Positions 14,525-22,509 of a stretch of 23,049 bases of DNA are shown here, one piece after another. Below the pieces are notes generated by a model. It made no database searches. It saw nothing but the letters and a program-made list of their open reading frames with translations, and had not been told where the DNA came from. The stretch is from RFTU01 sp049423145 (GTDB lineage: Bacteria; Pseudomonadota; Gammaproteobacteria; Burkholderiales; Burkholderiaceae_C). The position numbers and the translations under genes were made by a program. Within the stretch, counting starts at the first letter, position 1. Every line of letters begins with the position of its first letter. The stretch lies in NCBI GenBank assembly GCA_049423145.1, contig JBMSQF010000042.1, positions 1 through 23,049 on the forward strand, given 5' to 3'.

Positions 14525-15198
14525 GCCGCACCCCGCGACAACGGCCGCCGCAAGAACGCCAAGGCCAGCAGGACCGCAAAGGAAAACGCCAGCATGCCGG
14601 CAGCCAACGCATGCGCCTGGGCGTACTCCATCGCTTCCACATGGCCGTAGATCTGCGTGGACACCGTGCGCGTTTGGCCCGGTATGTTGCCGCCGATCAT
14701 CAGCACCACGCCGAACTCCCCCACCGTGTGGGCGAAGCTCAGCACCGCCGCCGTGAGCAGCCCGGTACGCGCCTGCGGCAGGGCCACGGTAAAGAACGCG
14801 TCCAGCGGTGAGGCGCGCAAGGTGGCCGCCACTTCCAGCGGCCGCGTGCCCAGCGCTTCAAAGGCATTCTGGATGGGCTGCACCGCAAACGGCAGCGAAA
14901 AGATCACCGAGCCAATGAGCAGCCCGGTGAAGGTAAAGGACATCACGCCCCAGCCCATGGCCTGCGTGAACTGGCCCAGCGGCCCCTGCGGGCCCAAGGC
15001 CACCAGCAGATAGAACCCCAGGACCGAAGGCGGCAGCACCAGGGGCAGCGTGACCACCGCACTCACGGCGGCCCGCCAAGCCGAGCGCCTGTGCGCCAGC
15101 CACCAGGCCAGCGGCGTGGCCAGCACCAGCAGCAGCACGGTGGTGAGCGTGGCCAGCTTCAGGGTAAGAACGATGGCCTGCCAGGACTCGGGGCTCAT
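14521..15198 (-). CDS. modB: ModB, permease of the molybdate ABC transporter
   Basis: ModB forms the membrane channel for molybdate. The 225-residue protein has about five hydrophobic segments, the opening TLKLATLTTVLLL and the typical LPLVLPPSVLGFYLL (51-65). The EAA loop that contacts ModC lies around 124-160 (EALGTRPLEVAATL through TVALPQARTG), followed by SFAHTVGEFGVVLMIGGNIPG, a strong ModB signature. Length and motif order match the family. The ATG at 15198 has no strong ribosome site. It follows modA by 18 bases and overlaps modC by four. Confidence 0.95.
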   Translation of the reverse strand: MSPESWQAIVLTLKLATLTTVLLLVLATPLAWWLAHRRSAWRAAVSAVVTLPLVLPPSVLGFYLLVALGPQGPLGQFTQAMGWGVMSFTFTGLLIGSVIFSLPFAVQPIQNAFEALGTRPLEVAATLRASPLDAFFTVALPQARTGLLTAAVLSFAHTVGEFGVVLMIGGNIPGQTRTVSTQIYGHVEAMEYAQAHALAAGMLAFSFAVLLALAFLRRPLSRGAA

Positions 15199-15216
15199 CG
15201 TGCTGCGGCCGTGGGC

Positions 15217-16020
15217 TCAGGGTTCATAGCCATACGCCCGCATGATGGCACGCGCCTCCTCCGTCTTCAGGAAGGCCAGCAGCGCCCGCGCAGCCGGGTC
15301 GTGTTCGCCTTTGCGCAGCAGCACCGCCTCCTGCCGCAGCGGGTCGTGAAGGTGGGCGGGCACCAACCAAGCTGAGCCCTGGGTGAGCCGCCCGTCAGGC
15401 ATCACCTGCGACCGCGCGACGAACCCCAATGCGGCGTTGCGAGAAGCAATGAACTGATGCGCCTGCGCGATATTCTCGCCTTGCACCAGGTGGGGCCTCC
15501 AGCGCGCAGCCACGCCCAGCCGCTCCAGCGTCTGCAGGGCCGCAGCGCCATAGGGCGCGGTCTTGGGGTTGGCCACCGCCAGCCGCAGGGTCGGCTGCGC
15601 CCCGGTGGAAACTGCAGTCGCTGGCGTTCCCAGCACACGGCCCTGCAGATCCACCAGAGCCCTATCTGCACTCCACAACACGAGACGGCCGGTGGCATAC
15701 ACGAAGCGCGTGCCCGGCACCGCCAAGCCATCGGCTTCCAACAATGCAGCGCTGCGGTCATCCGCCAACAACAGCACGTGAAACGGCGCGCCGTGGCGAA
15801 CCTGGGCCACCAAGGCACCGTTGGCCCCCACGGCCGCCCGCACCCGGTGACCGGTGGCCCGCTCGAAGGCCTGCGACAACTGCTGCATCGGGGCTGCAAA
15901 GTTGGCGGCAACCGCCACCGTCACCTCGGCCGCGTGCGCGCGCAAGCCTCCACTGGCCAGCGCCAGTCCCAGGAACAGCACACGGGCGGTGTGAAGAATG
16001 AATCGGTCGACAGTCTTCAA
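15217..16020 (-). CDS. modA: ModA, periplasmic molybdate-binding protein
   Basis: ModA captures molybdate in the periplasm for ModBC. No ATG lies near the expected start. The best choice is the TTG at 16020, with GAGG nine bases upstream, giving 267 residues with a proper Sec signal (MKTVDRFIL through LRAHA). A GTG at 15981 would leave a signal without positive charge. The mature part begins AEVTVAVAANFAAPMQQL, typical for ModA, and continues with GANGALVAQVRHGAPFHVLLLAD and the central ATGRLVLWS, ending with a conserved ANPKTAPYG. The open frame runs upstream to 16263 but would overlap a terminator and the cytochrome gene, so it is rejected. Gene order is modA-modB-modC; no modE regulator is seen. 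Confidence 0.92.
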   Translation of the reverse strand: MKTVDRFILHTARVLFLGLALASGGLRAHAAEVTVAVAANFAAPMQQLSQAFERATGHRVRAAVGANGALVAQVRHGAPFHVLLLADDRSAALLEADGLAVPGTRFVYATGRLVLWSADRALVDLQGRVLGTPATAVSTGAQPTLRLAVANPKTAPYGAAALQTLERLGVAARWRPHLVQGENIAQAHQFIASRNAALGFVARSQVMPDGRLTQGSAWLVPAHLHDPLRQEAVLLRKGEHDPAARALLAFLKTEEARAIMRAYGYEP

Positions 16021-16051
16021 CGCGGGAAGCCTCTGCGGCTTCGATCGGACG

Positions 16052-16085
16052 AAAAAATGGCCCGGTTCCGCTGGGGTACCGGGCC
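16052..16085 (-). terminator. Intrinsic terminator of the small cytochrome c gene
   Basis: On the minus strand GGCCCGGT (16085 down to 16078), an 11-base loop and ACCGGGCC (16066 down to 16059) form a perfect eight-pair GC-rich stem, followed by ATTTTTT (16058 to 16052). It starts 23 bases after the stop of the cytochrome gene. It should end that transcript, leaving only 31 bases before the proposed modA start. Confidence 0.75.
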
Positions 16086-16108
16086 CGGTGCGCGCCAGCG
16101 CGCGGGAC

Positions 16109-16411
16109 TTACTTGGCGCCCGCCAGGATCCAGGCGGCCAGCTTGCGGGCATCGGCGTCGCTGAGCTGTGCCTGTGCCGGCATGGGCACCTGACCCCACT
16201 TGCCGACGCCGCCGGCCTTGATGCTCTTGGCCAGGTTGGCCTCGGCGTCCTTCTGGCCGGCATACTTCTTGGCTACGTCGGCGTACGATGGGCCCAGCAC
16301 CTTGGTGGCCGCGGCATGGCAGCCCATGCAGGCGTTCTTGCTGGCCAACTGCAGGTCGGCGAAGGCCGGTGCGGACAGCACCAGTAGGGAGAGGCTGATC
16401 GCCTTGATCAT
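16109..16411 (-). CDS. Small monohaem class I cytochrome c
   Basis: This 100-residue protein is a soluble periplasmic electron carrier of the cytochrome c551/c552 type. It has a Sec signal (MIKAISLSLLVLSAPAFA, cleaved after residue 18), one haem motif CMGCH near the mature N-terminus (31-35) and the distal ligand methionine in GQVPMPAQ. The ending LSDADARKLAAWILAG is typical of the class. The ATG at 16411 has AGGA eight bases upstream; the frame is open farther back, but that stretch has no sense. It sits 128 bases after cbbP and has its own terminator. Its second half closely resembles the C-terminal haem domain of SoxD in this window, so it may carry electrons from the Sox enzymes to an oxidase; that is inference. 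Confidence 0.92.
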   Translation of the reverse strand: MIKAISLSLLVLSAPAFADLQLASKNACMGCHAAATKVLGPSYADVAKKYAGQKDAEANLAKSIKAGGVGKWGQVPMPAQAQLSDADARKLAAWILAGAK

Positions 16412-16539
16412 GTCAGGGTTCCTTTCAGTCGCGGCCCACGGCAGGCCGTTGAGGTGAAACACGGCTGGGCGGTGCACCAGGGCACGCCGCCACGGCGTTG
16501 GATTGTGCGATATCTCTACGCGGTCCGGCTGCCAAGCCC

Positions 16540-17424
16540 CTACGCGATTCCCAGTGCCCGCTTCTTGCGCTCCATCATGCGCCAGATGAAGGGCGTGAAG
16601 ATCAGCTGCATGGCCAGCTCCATCTTGCCGCCGGGCACCACGATGGTGTTGGCGCGGCTCATCCAAGAGTCGTGGATCATGCTCAGCAGATACTGGAAAT
16701 CAATCCCCTTGGGCTTGGCAAAGCGGATCACGACCATGCTTTCGTCGGCACTGGGAATGTCCCTGGAGATGAAAGGATTGGAGGTGTCCACCACCGGCAC
16801 ACGCTGGAAGTTCACATGGGTGTGCTCGAACTGCGGGCAGATGTAGTGCACGTAATCGGGCATGCGGCGCAGGATGGTGTCGGTGACCGCCTCCTGCGTA
16901 TAGCCGCGCAGGTGCTTGTCGCGCCAAAGCTTTTGAATCCACTCCAGGTTGATCACCGGGACCACGCCGATGAGCAGATCGGGGTAGCGGGCCACATCAT
17001 GTTCGGGCGTGCGCACCGCACCATGCAGGCCCTCGTAGAACAGCATATCGGTGTCGTTTGGGAGCGCTTCCCAAGCCGTGAAGGTGCCGGGTTGCTGCTG
17101 ATAAGGGGCCGCTTCCTCATGGTTGTGCAGGTACTTGCGCACCCGCCCCTGGCCGCATTCACTGTAGCTGCGAAACAGGGTTTCCAGTTCACCGAAGAGG
17201 TTGTTGTCCGGTCCGAAATGGCTGAAGTGCTTGTTACCGTCGCGCTCAGCCTCCGCCTGACGCTTCTTCATCTCGATGCGCTCGTAGCGATGGAAGCTGT
17301 CGCCTTCGACGATCCCGGCCTTCACACCTTCACGACGAAAGATGTTCGAAAACGTGCGCGTGACCGTGGATGTTCCGGCACCGGAGGAGCCGGTGATGGC
17401 GATGATGGGGTGTCGTTCCGACAT
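16540..17424 (-). CDS. cbbP: Phosphoribulokinase (CbbP)
   Basis: Phosphoribulokinase makes ribulose 1,5-bisphosphate, the CO2 acceptor for Rubisco, from ribulose 5-phosphate and ATP. The 294-residue protein is the short bacterial class I form. It begins MSERHPIIAITGSSGAGTST with the P-loop GSSGAGTS (12-19), followed by IVEGDSFHRYERIEM, GPDNNLF and the catalytic region LFYEGLHG. The ending with VVPGGKMELAMQLI is also typical. The start is the ATG at 17424, five bases after the cbbF stop; a TTG three codons earlier would overlap cbbF. It is the last gene of the cbb operon visible here. Class I enzymes are usually activated by NADH, but no such site can be read directly. Confidence 0.96.
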   Translation of the reverse strand: MSERHPIIAITGSSGAGTSTVTRTFSNIFRREGVKAGIVEGDSFHRYERIEMKKRQAEAERDGNKHFSHFGPDNNLFGELETLFRSYSECGQGRVRKYLHNHEEAAPYQQQPGTFTAWEALPNDTDMLFYEGLHGAVRTPEHDVARYPDLLIGVVPVINLEWIQKLWRDKHLRGYTQEAVTDTILRRMPDYVHYICPQFEHTHVNFQRVPVVDTSNPFISRDIPSADESMVVIRFAKPKGIDFQYLLSMIHDSWMSRANTIVVPGGKMELAMQLIFTPFIWRMMERKKRALGIA

Positions 17425-17429
17425 GGCGA

Positions 17430-18548
17430 TCAATCCCGGAAAAGGCTGCGCTCGGTGAACAGCGGCGTTTCAAAGTCCGCCTTCTTCATCGGAAGCGGCT
17501 CATCGTGGTAGCGCTCGATGCGCTCCACCTCGTTCTTGGATCCGAAGACCAGTCCCACGCGCTGGTGCAGCGAGTCGGGCTCGATCTGCAGCACCGGACC
17601 GCGGCCCGTGCTGGCCCGTCCACCGGCTTGCTCGATCAGCATCCCGATGGGGTTGGCCTCATACAGCAGGCGCAGGCGTCCAGGCTTGGTCAGGTCCTTG
17701 GTGTCGCGCGGGTACATGAAGACGCCGCCGCGCATCAGAATGCGGTGCGCCTCGGCCACCATGGACGCGATCCAGCGCATGTTGAAGTCCTTGCCACGCG
17801 GGCCGGTCTTGCCGGCCAGGCACTCGTCCACATAGCGCTTGACCGGCGGCTCCCAGAAGCGGCTGTTGCTGGCGTTGATGGCGAATTCCTGGGTATCGGC
17901 CGGCACCATCACATCGGGATGCGTCAGCTTGAACTCTCCGAGATTGGGATCGAGCGTGAAACCGTGCACGCCACTGCCCACGGTGAGCATGAGCATGGTG
18001 GTGGGGCCGTAGATCGCATAGCCCGCCGCAACCTGGCGCGTGCCGGGCTGCAGGAAATCGTGGGCCGTGAGCTTGCGTGCGCCCTGCACCACATCCGCCG
18101 GTGCACGCAGGATGGAAAAGATGCTGCCCACGCTGACATTCACGTCGATGTTGGAGGAGCCATCCAGCGGATCGAACACCAACAGGTATTTGCCACGGGG
18201 AAAGTTGGCGGGGATGGCGTAGGGGTCGGCCATCTCCTCGCTGACCATGCCGGCAAGGTGGCCACCCCACTCGTTGGCCCGCAAGAACATGTCGTTGCTG
18301 ATGACATCGAGCTTCTGCTGCACCTCGCCCTGTATGTTGATGGCAGCACCCGTTGCCGCAGGATCGGCTGGCGGGGCATGGCGGCCCAGGACGCCCCCGA
18401 GTTCGCCCAAGGCCACGCTACGGGCGATGGCCTTGCAAGCCAGCGCCACGTCGAGGATCAGGGCATTGAAGTCCCCACTGGCATGGGGATAGCGCCGGCG
18501 TTCTTCGATGAGGAACTGGGTCAGGGTGGAGCGTTGCGAGAGTGGCAT
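17430..18548 (-). CDS. cbbF: Class I fructose-1,6-bisphosphatase (CbbF)
   Basis: This enzyme hydrolyses fructose 1,6-bisphosphate (and often sedoheptulose 1,7-bisphosphate) to regenerate the Calvin-cycle acceptor. The 372-residue protein has the class I metal motifs VSEEM (102-106) and DPLDGSSNID (126-135), and later MVPADTQEFAINASN, RYVDECLAG and GGVFMYPRD, as expected for the bacterial family. The ATG at 18548 lacks a strong ribosome site. A 91-base gap separates it from cbbY and contains a small stem CGGTGC/GCACCG (18570-18586). Its stop is five bases from cbbP, so the two are translated together. Confidence 0.95.
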   Translation of the reverse strand: MPLSQRSTLTQFLIEERRRYPHASGDFNALILDVALACKAIARSVALGELGGVLGRHAPPADPAATGAAINIQGEVQQKLDVISNDMFLRANEWGGHLAGMVSEEMADPYAIPANFPRGKYLLVFDPLDGSSNIDVNVSVGSIFSILRAPADVVQGARKLTAHDFLQPGTRQVAAGYAIYGPTTMLMLTVGSGVHGFTLDPNLGEFKLTHPDVMVPADTQEFAINASNSRFWEPPVKRYVDECLAGKTGPRGKDFNMRWIASMVAEAHRILMRGGVFMYPRDTKDLTKPGRLRLLYEANPIGMLIEQAGGRASTGRGPVLQIEPDSLHQRVGLVFGSKNEVERIERYHDEPLPMKKADFETPLFTERSLFRD

Positions 18549-18639
18549 CGGTAGGACGGGTCAGCGGCCCGGTGCTGGACGCACCGAACCTGAGGAACAC
18601 AAGACTGCAAGGGAAGGGACGTACTGCAGACCGGTTCGA

Positions 18640-19383
18640 CTACGGCTGAACCGCCACCGCCGCGCGGCTGGTCAGCCATTCCTCCAAGAGCGACAGGTTG
18701 ACGCCCTGCAGGTCTGGCCGCACCGCCAAGGCACCCGTGAAGTCTTGGTGCGCTGTGAAATGCGTCGGGGTGACGACGGCGGCCACACCGGCTGCGAGAG
18801 CCGCCCGAAGCCCATTGTGCGAGTCTTCCAGCGCAATGCAAGCCCCTGCGGGTTTGCCGATGTCCCGCAGCACCTGCTGATAGACCTGCGGGTGTGGTTT
18901 TTTCAGCGGGGCGGTGGAGGCATCCCCGATGGCCGTGAAATGCAAGCGCCAGTCCGGCCCGAGAACCGGCCGCAACAGGGCGCCGATGTTCACGGGCGAG
19001 GTAGTGGTGGCAATGGCCAGGACCAGACCGGCGCGCTGGGCTGCCTCCATCAGCGCCAGTACGCCGGGCCGCAGCTTCACCGCCCCGGTGGCCACACGCG
19101 CTTCATAAGCGGCCGTCTTGATCTCGTGCAAGCGCGCCACCACCTGCGCGCGGGCACCCGGCTCGAGCTCCTTCACATCGGGCTCGATCTGGCGCCAGTA
19201 GTGCAGCATCCGCTCCTTGCCACCCGACACTTCCAGCAGCTTGGTGTACTCGGCCTCGGTCCATTGCCAAGGCATGCCCTCCTGGGCGAAGGCCTCGTTG
19301 AAGGCCTGCAGATGAACCGCTTCGGTGTCGGCCAGCGTACCGTCGACGTCGAAGATCAGGGCTTGCAGCGCGCTGGATTTCAT
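18640..19383 (-). CDS. cbbY: HAD-family sugar-phosphate phosphatase CbbY
   Basis: CbbY in related operons removes xylulose 1,5-bisphosphate, an inhibitory by-product of Rubisco, by dephosphorylating it to xylulose 5-phosphate. The 247-residue protein has the HAD motif I FDVDGTLADTE (11-21; nucleophile Asp12 and acid Asp14), a helical cap domain containing LEVSGGKERM, motif II IATTTSPVN, the motif III lysine in KKPHPQVY and motif IV ALEDSHNGL. The SGGKERM cap and the position beside cbbX favour CbbY over the phosphoglycolate phosphatase CbbZ, but substrate is inferred. Its ATG overlaps the cbbX stop by four bases. Confidence 0.88.
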   Translation of the reverse strand: MKSSALQALIFDVDGTLADTEAVHLQAFNEAFAQEGMPWQWTEAEYTKLLEVSGGKERMLHYWRQIEPDVKELEPGARAQVVARLHEIKTAAYEARVATGAVKLRPGVLALMEAAQRAGLVLAIATTTSPVNIGALLRPVLGPDWRLHFTAIGDASTAPLKKPHPQVYQQVLRDIGKPAGACIALEDSHNGLRAALAAGVAAVVTPTHFTAHQDFTGALAVRPDLQGVNLSLLEEWLTSRAAVAVQP

Positions 19384-20378
19384 GCGGGGCTTTCATTGAA
19401 CAGGCGGCTGGCCAGAATGTCCGGCGCCTGCAGGGTGCACAGGTCGTCTTCGCTCAACTCACGGTCCCGATCGGCGAACAAGCGGGAGGCCTGCCGCAGG
19501 CGCGCGCGGTCCAGCGCGTTGCGCACGCTGCGGGCATTGGCGAAGTGGGGTTGGGTGATGCGACGCGCCAGGTACTGTTCAAAGGCCGCGTGGGCCTCAT
19601 CGGAAAAACGGTAGCCCTGCTGCTGCAGCATGGTGTTGCCGATGTGCAGCAATTCGTCAGGGGCGTAGTCGGGAAAATCCAAGTGGTGCGCAATGCGCGA
19701 GCTCATGCCTGGATTGCTCTGGAAGAAGGTGGCCATGCGGTCCTGGTAGCCCGCCAGGATCACCACCAGGTCGTCGCGGTGGTTCTCCATCACCTGCAGC
19801 AGGATCTCGATGGCCTCCTGCCCGTAGTCGCGCTCGTTCTCAGGCCGGTAGAGGTAGTAGGCTTCGTCGATGAAGAGCACGCCGCCCATGGCCTTCTTCA
19901 GCACTTCCTTGGTCTTGGGTGCGGTGTGGCCGATGTACTGGCCCACCAGATCGTCACGCGTGACGCTCACCACATGCCCTTTGCGCACATAACCCAGGCG
20001 GTGGAGGATCTGCGCCATGCGCAGCGCCACCGTGGTCTTGCCGGTGCCGGGATTGCCGGAAAAGCACATGTGCAGCGAGGGGTTGTGGCTTTGCAGGCCC
20101 AGCCCCATGCGCAGCTTGTCGATCACCAGCAGCGCGGCAATGTCGCGGATGCGCTGCTTCACCGGCTTGAGCCCCACCAGATCGCGATCCAGTTCGTCGA
20201 GAACCGCTTCCACCTGGGAATCCGCAAGCACCGCAGCCACGGTGCGTGGGCGCGATTCGCCGGCCGATGCAAGCGGCGCGTCGGCATCTGGCGCTGCCGC
20301 AGACGGCAGTGGGGCCATGGCCCGTGCGGATGGCGCCTCGGCCGTGTTCGTTCGGGTGGTACCGGGAATGGCGTACAT
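19380..20378 (-). CDS. cbbX: CbbX, AAA+ activase of red-type Rubisco
   Basis: CbbX is a hexameric ATPase that pulls on the Rubisco large-subunit tail to release inhibitory sugar phosphates. The 332-residue protein has Walker A GNPGTGKTT (108-116), the pore-loop region DLVGQYIGHTAPKTKEVL (143-160), Walker B GGVLFIDEAYYLYRPENERD (165-184) and sensor regions around VILAGYQDRM and ANARSVRNALDRARLRQ. These match red-type CbbX closely. The first 45 residues are Ala/Pro-rich low complexity and look like an extension relative to the core. The start is the ATG at 20378, 17 bases after cbbS. Its presence confirms that the Rubisco here is the form IC (red) type. Confidence 0.95.
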   Translation of the reverse strand: MYAIPGTTRTNTAEAPSARAMAPLPSAAAPDADAPLASAGESRPRTVAAVLADSQVEAVLDELDRDLVGLKPVKQRIRDIAALLVIDKLRMGLGLQSHNPSLHMCFSGNPGTGKTTVALRMAQILHRLGYVRKGHVVSVTRDDLVGQYIGHTAPKTKEVLKKAMGGVLFIDEAYYLYRPENERDYGQEAIEILLQVMENHRDDLVVILAGYQDRMATFFQSNPGMSSRIAHHLDFPDYAPDELLHIGNTMLQQQGYRFSDEAHAAFEQYLARRITQPHFANARSVRNALDRARLRQASRLFADRDRELSEDDLCTLQAPDILASRLFNESPA

Positions 20379-20395
20379 ATTGGCTCGCGCGGCAA

Positions 20396-20830
20396 TCAGT
20401 AGCGCTGGCCCTCGGCCCTATTGGCGCCATAGCCGCGTACCGTGTAGCGCAGACGGCGACCGTCGATCTCCTGGCGCTCCAACATGAAGCCCTCCTCGTT
20501 GGGCGGTCGATTCACGATGAAGCTCATCGCAATCGATTCGATGCCCCGCGTGTTGTCAAAGGCCATCAGGCGGATGTAGTGACGCGGGAAGGCCTTGCGG
20601 CATTCCTGCAGTTCGAGCATCACGCCACCGGCATCCTGCAGGTCGAACATGGGCATGCCCCACATCTCCCAGTAGGTGTTGCGAGGGTGCGGATCGTCGG
20701 TGTACTCGACGCTCCAGGCGTAGCCCTTGCCGAGGCCGTATTCGATCTGGGCGATGATTTCCTCGTCGGTGAGGTCGGGCAGGAAACTGAACTGGCCTTG
20801 CGTGAGGCGGCCGGTGGGGTTGGTCATCAT
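20396..20830 (-). CDS. cbbS: Rubisco small subunit, form IC (CbbS)
   Basis: The small subunit caps the L8S8 Rubisco. The 144-residue protein contains LTQGQFSFLPDLTDEEI at its start, YGLGKGYAWSVEYTDDPHPR, the family core YWEMWGMPMFDLQDAG and a C-terminal extension (about 110-144) typical of red-type small subunits, which forms extra strands in the central pore. Two tandem ATGs at 20830 and 20827 are possible; GGAG is eight bases from the first. The open frame continues 12 codons upstream without a ribosome site and is not used. It lies 55 bases after cbbL. Confidence 0.96.
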   Translation of the reverse strand: MMTNPTGRLTQGQFSFLPDLTDEEIIAQIEYGLGKGYAWSVEYTDDPHPRNTYWEMWGMPMFDLQDAGGVMLELQECRKAFPRHYIRLMAFDNTRGIESIAMSFIVNRPPNEEGFMLERQEIDGRRLRYTVRGYGANRAEGQRY

Positions 20831-20885
20831 CAGAAGTTCTCCATGGGTGTTTTGGCGATCAGGCACCGCGGCGGCGCGTGGGGGC

Positions 20886-22346
20886 TCAAGCAGCCGCCGG
20901 TGTGGTCACATAGTCGCTGCTGTCGGTGCTTTGGTAGTTGAAGGAAATGTCGCCCCAGGTGTCCAGCGCAGCCTTGAGCGGGCCGCACTGCTGCGCGGCC
21001 TTCTTCAGGATGGCCGGGCCTTCCTGCAGGATGTCCTTGCCCTCGTTGCGGGCCTTGACCATGGCTTCCAGCGCCACGCGGTTGGCCACCGCACCGGCCT
21101 GGATGCCCTGGGGGTGGCCGATGGTGCCGCCGCCAAACTGCAGCACCACGTCGTCGCCGAAGAGGTCGATGAGCTGGTGCATCTGCCCGGCGTGGATGCC
21201 ACCGCTGGCCACCGGCATCACCTTCTTGGTATCGGCCCAGTCCTGGTCGAAAAAGAGGCCACGCGGCAGGTCGGTTTTCGTATGGCTGTCGCGGCAGACG
21301 TTGTAGTAGCCCTGCACCGTCAGCGGGTCGCCTTCGAGCTTGCCCACGGCGGTGCCGCAGTGCAGGTGGTCGCAGCCGGCCAGGCGCAGCCACTTGGCCA
21401 TCACGCGGAAGCTCACACCATGATTCTTCTGCCGCGTGTAGGTGCCGTGGCCGGCGCGGTGCATGTGCATGATCATGTCGTTCTTGCGACACCACTCGGC
21501 CATGCTTTGGATGGCCGTCCAGCCGATCACCAGGTCCACCATCACGATCACCGAGCCCAGTTCCTTGGCGAACTCGGCGCGCTCGTACATGGCTTCCATC
21601 GTGCCAGCGGTCACGTTCAGGTAGGAGCCTTTGACTTCACCGGTGGCCGCAGCGGCCTTGTTCACGCCGTCCATCACGTACAGGAAGCGGTCGCGCCAGT
21701 GCATGAAGGGCTGCGAGTTGATGTTTTCGTCGTCCTTCATGAAGTCCAGGCCGCCTTTGAGGCCTTCGTAGATCACGCGGCCGTAGTTGCGGCCAGACAA
21801 ACCCAGCTTGGGCTTGGTGGTAGCGCCCAAGAGGGGCCGACCAAACTTGTCCAGACGCTCACGCTCGACGACGAGGCCGGTGGGCGGACCCTTGAAGGTC
21901 TTCACATAGGCCACCGGAATCTGGATGTCCTCCAGGCGCGCGGCCTTCAGGGGTTTGAAGCTGAACACATTGCCGATCAGGCTGGCTGTCATATTGGCGA
22001 TTGAGCCCTCCTCGAACAGGATGAGGTCGTAGGCCACCCAGGCGAAGTACTCGCCGGCACGGCCGGGCACGGGCTCGACCCGAAAGGCCTTGGCGCGGTA
22101 GCTGTCGCAGGCGGAAAGCCGGTCGGTCCACACCACGGTCCAGGTGGCGGTGGAGGACTCACCGGCCACGGCCGCGGCCGCTTCCACCGGGTCCACGCCC
22201 TCCTGCGGCGTGATGCGGAACAGGCAAACCGTGTCGGTGGCCTTGGGCACGTAGTCGGGCACCCAATAGCCCATCTGGCGGTACTTGAGAACACCCGCGC
22301 TGTAGCGCTTCTTGGTGTCGGTGATCTGGGTGGCGTCGAAGGTCAT
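20886..22346 (-). CDS. cbbL: Rubisco large subunit, form IC (CbbL)
   Basis: This is the catalytic subunit of ribulose-1,5-bisphosphate carboxylase/oxygenase. The 486-residue protein has the red-type N-terminus with KKRYSAGVLKYRQMGYW, the catalytic LGATTKPKLGLSGRNYGR (Lys178) and GLDFMKDDEN, in which Lys204 is the carbamylated residue and Asp206/Glu207 bind Mg. Also present are HMHRAGHGTYTRQKNHG, loop 6 GTAVGKLEGDP and MPVASGGIHAGQMHQL. It ends with SDYVTTPAAA, the flexible tail that CbbX grips. Cysteines occur in AGCDHLHCGTAVG close to the catalytic histidine. The ATG at 22346 has AGGAG eight bases upstream. It is the first gene of the cbb operon, divergent from cbbR. Confidence 0.97.
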   Translation of the reverse strand: MTFDATQITDTKKRYSAGVLKYRQMGYWVPDYVPKATDTVCLFRITPQEGVDPVEAAAAVAGESSTATWTVVWTDRLSACDSYRAKAFRVEPVPGRAGEYFAWVAYDLILFEEGSIANMTASLIGNVFSFKPLKAARLEDIQIPVAYVKTFKGPPTGLVVERERLDKFGRPLLGATTKPKLGLSGRNYGRVIYEGLKGGLDFMKDDENINSQPFMHWRDRFLYVMDGVNKAAAATGEVKGSYLNVTAGTMEAMYERAEFAKELGSVIVMVDLVIGWTAIQSMAEWCRKNDMIMHMHRAGHGTYTRQKNHGVSFRVMAKWLRLAGCDHLHCGTAVGKLEGDPLTVQGYYNVCRDSHTKTDLPRGLFFDQDWADTKKVMPVASGGIHAGQMHQLIDLFGDDVVLQFGGGTIGHPQGIQAGAVANRVALEAMVKARNEGKDILQEGPAILKKAAQQCGPLKAALDTWGDISFNYQSTDSSDYVTTPAAA

Positions 22347-22448
22347 GGTGAGCGCTCCTGAGGAGATGGGGCGGTCGGCCGCGGGTCGGCCGGGTGGATC
22401 TGCAGTCCAGGATGCGGGTCACTGCATGCCGTATCGCTGACGGTTTTC

Positions 22449-22477
22449 ACTGTAAAAAGAGGGAAACATAAAGTAAA
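22449..22477 (-). promoter_or_regulatory. Candidate cbbL promoter
   Basis: On the minus strand TTTACT (22477 down to 22472) and TACAGT (22454 down to 22449) are 17 bases apart and match the sigma-70 -35 and -10 boxes at four of six positions each, about 100 bases before the cbbL start. A weak match is expected for a promoter that depends on the CbbR activator. No experimental support is available. Confidence 0.45.
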
Positions 22478-22509
22478 TTTGAATCTTCGGCTTTGTCGAT
22501 TAAAGTAAA
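22451..22509. promoter_or_regulatory. Candidate CbbR operator: repeated TAAAGTAAA
   Basis: The nine-base word TAAAGTAAA occurs twice in direct orientation, at 22469-22477 and 22501-22509, 32 bases apart, which is about three helical turns. A related TGTAAAAAG lies at 22451-22459. LysR regulators bind an upstream recognition half and a downstream activation half separated by such distances. The right copy lies just before the cbbR start and the left copy overlaps the cbbL -35 box, which would allow autoregulation and activation from one site. Binding is inferred. Confidence 0.5.

Noticed and set aside
16021..16263. Upstream extension of ModA
   Set aside because: It would pass through a strong terminator and the cytochrome c gene, and the added residues are Arg/Pro-rich antisense-like sequence.
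20727..22004. 425-codon plus-strand frame opposite cbbL
   Set aside because: It is a shadow of the highly conserved Rubisco large-subunit gene.
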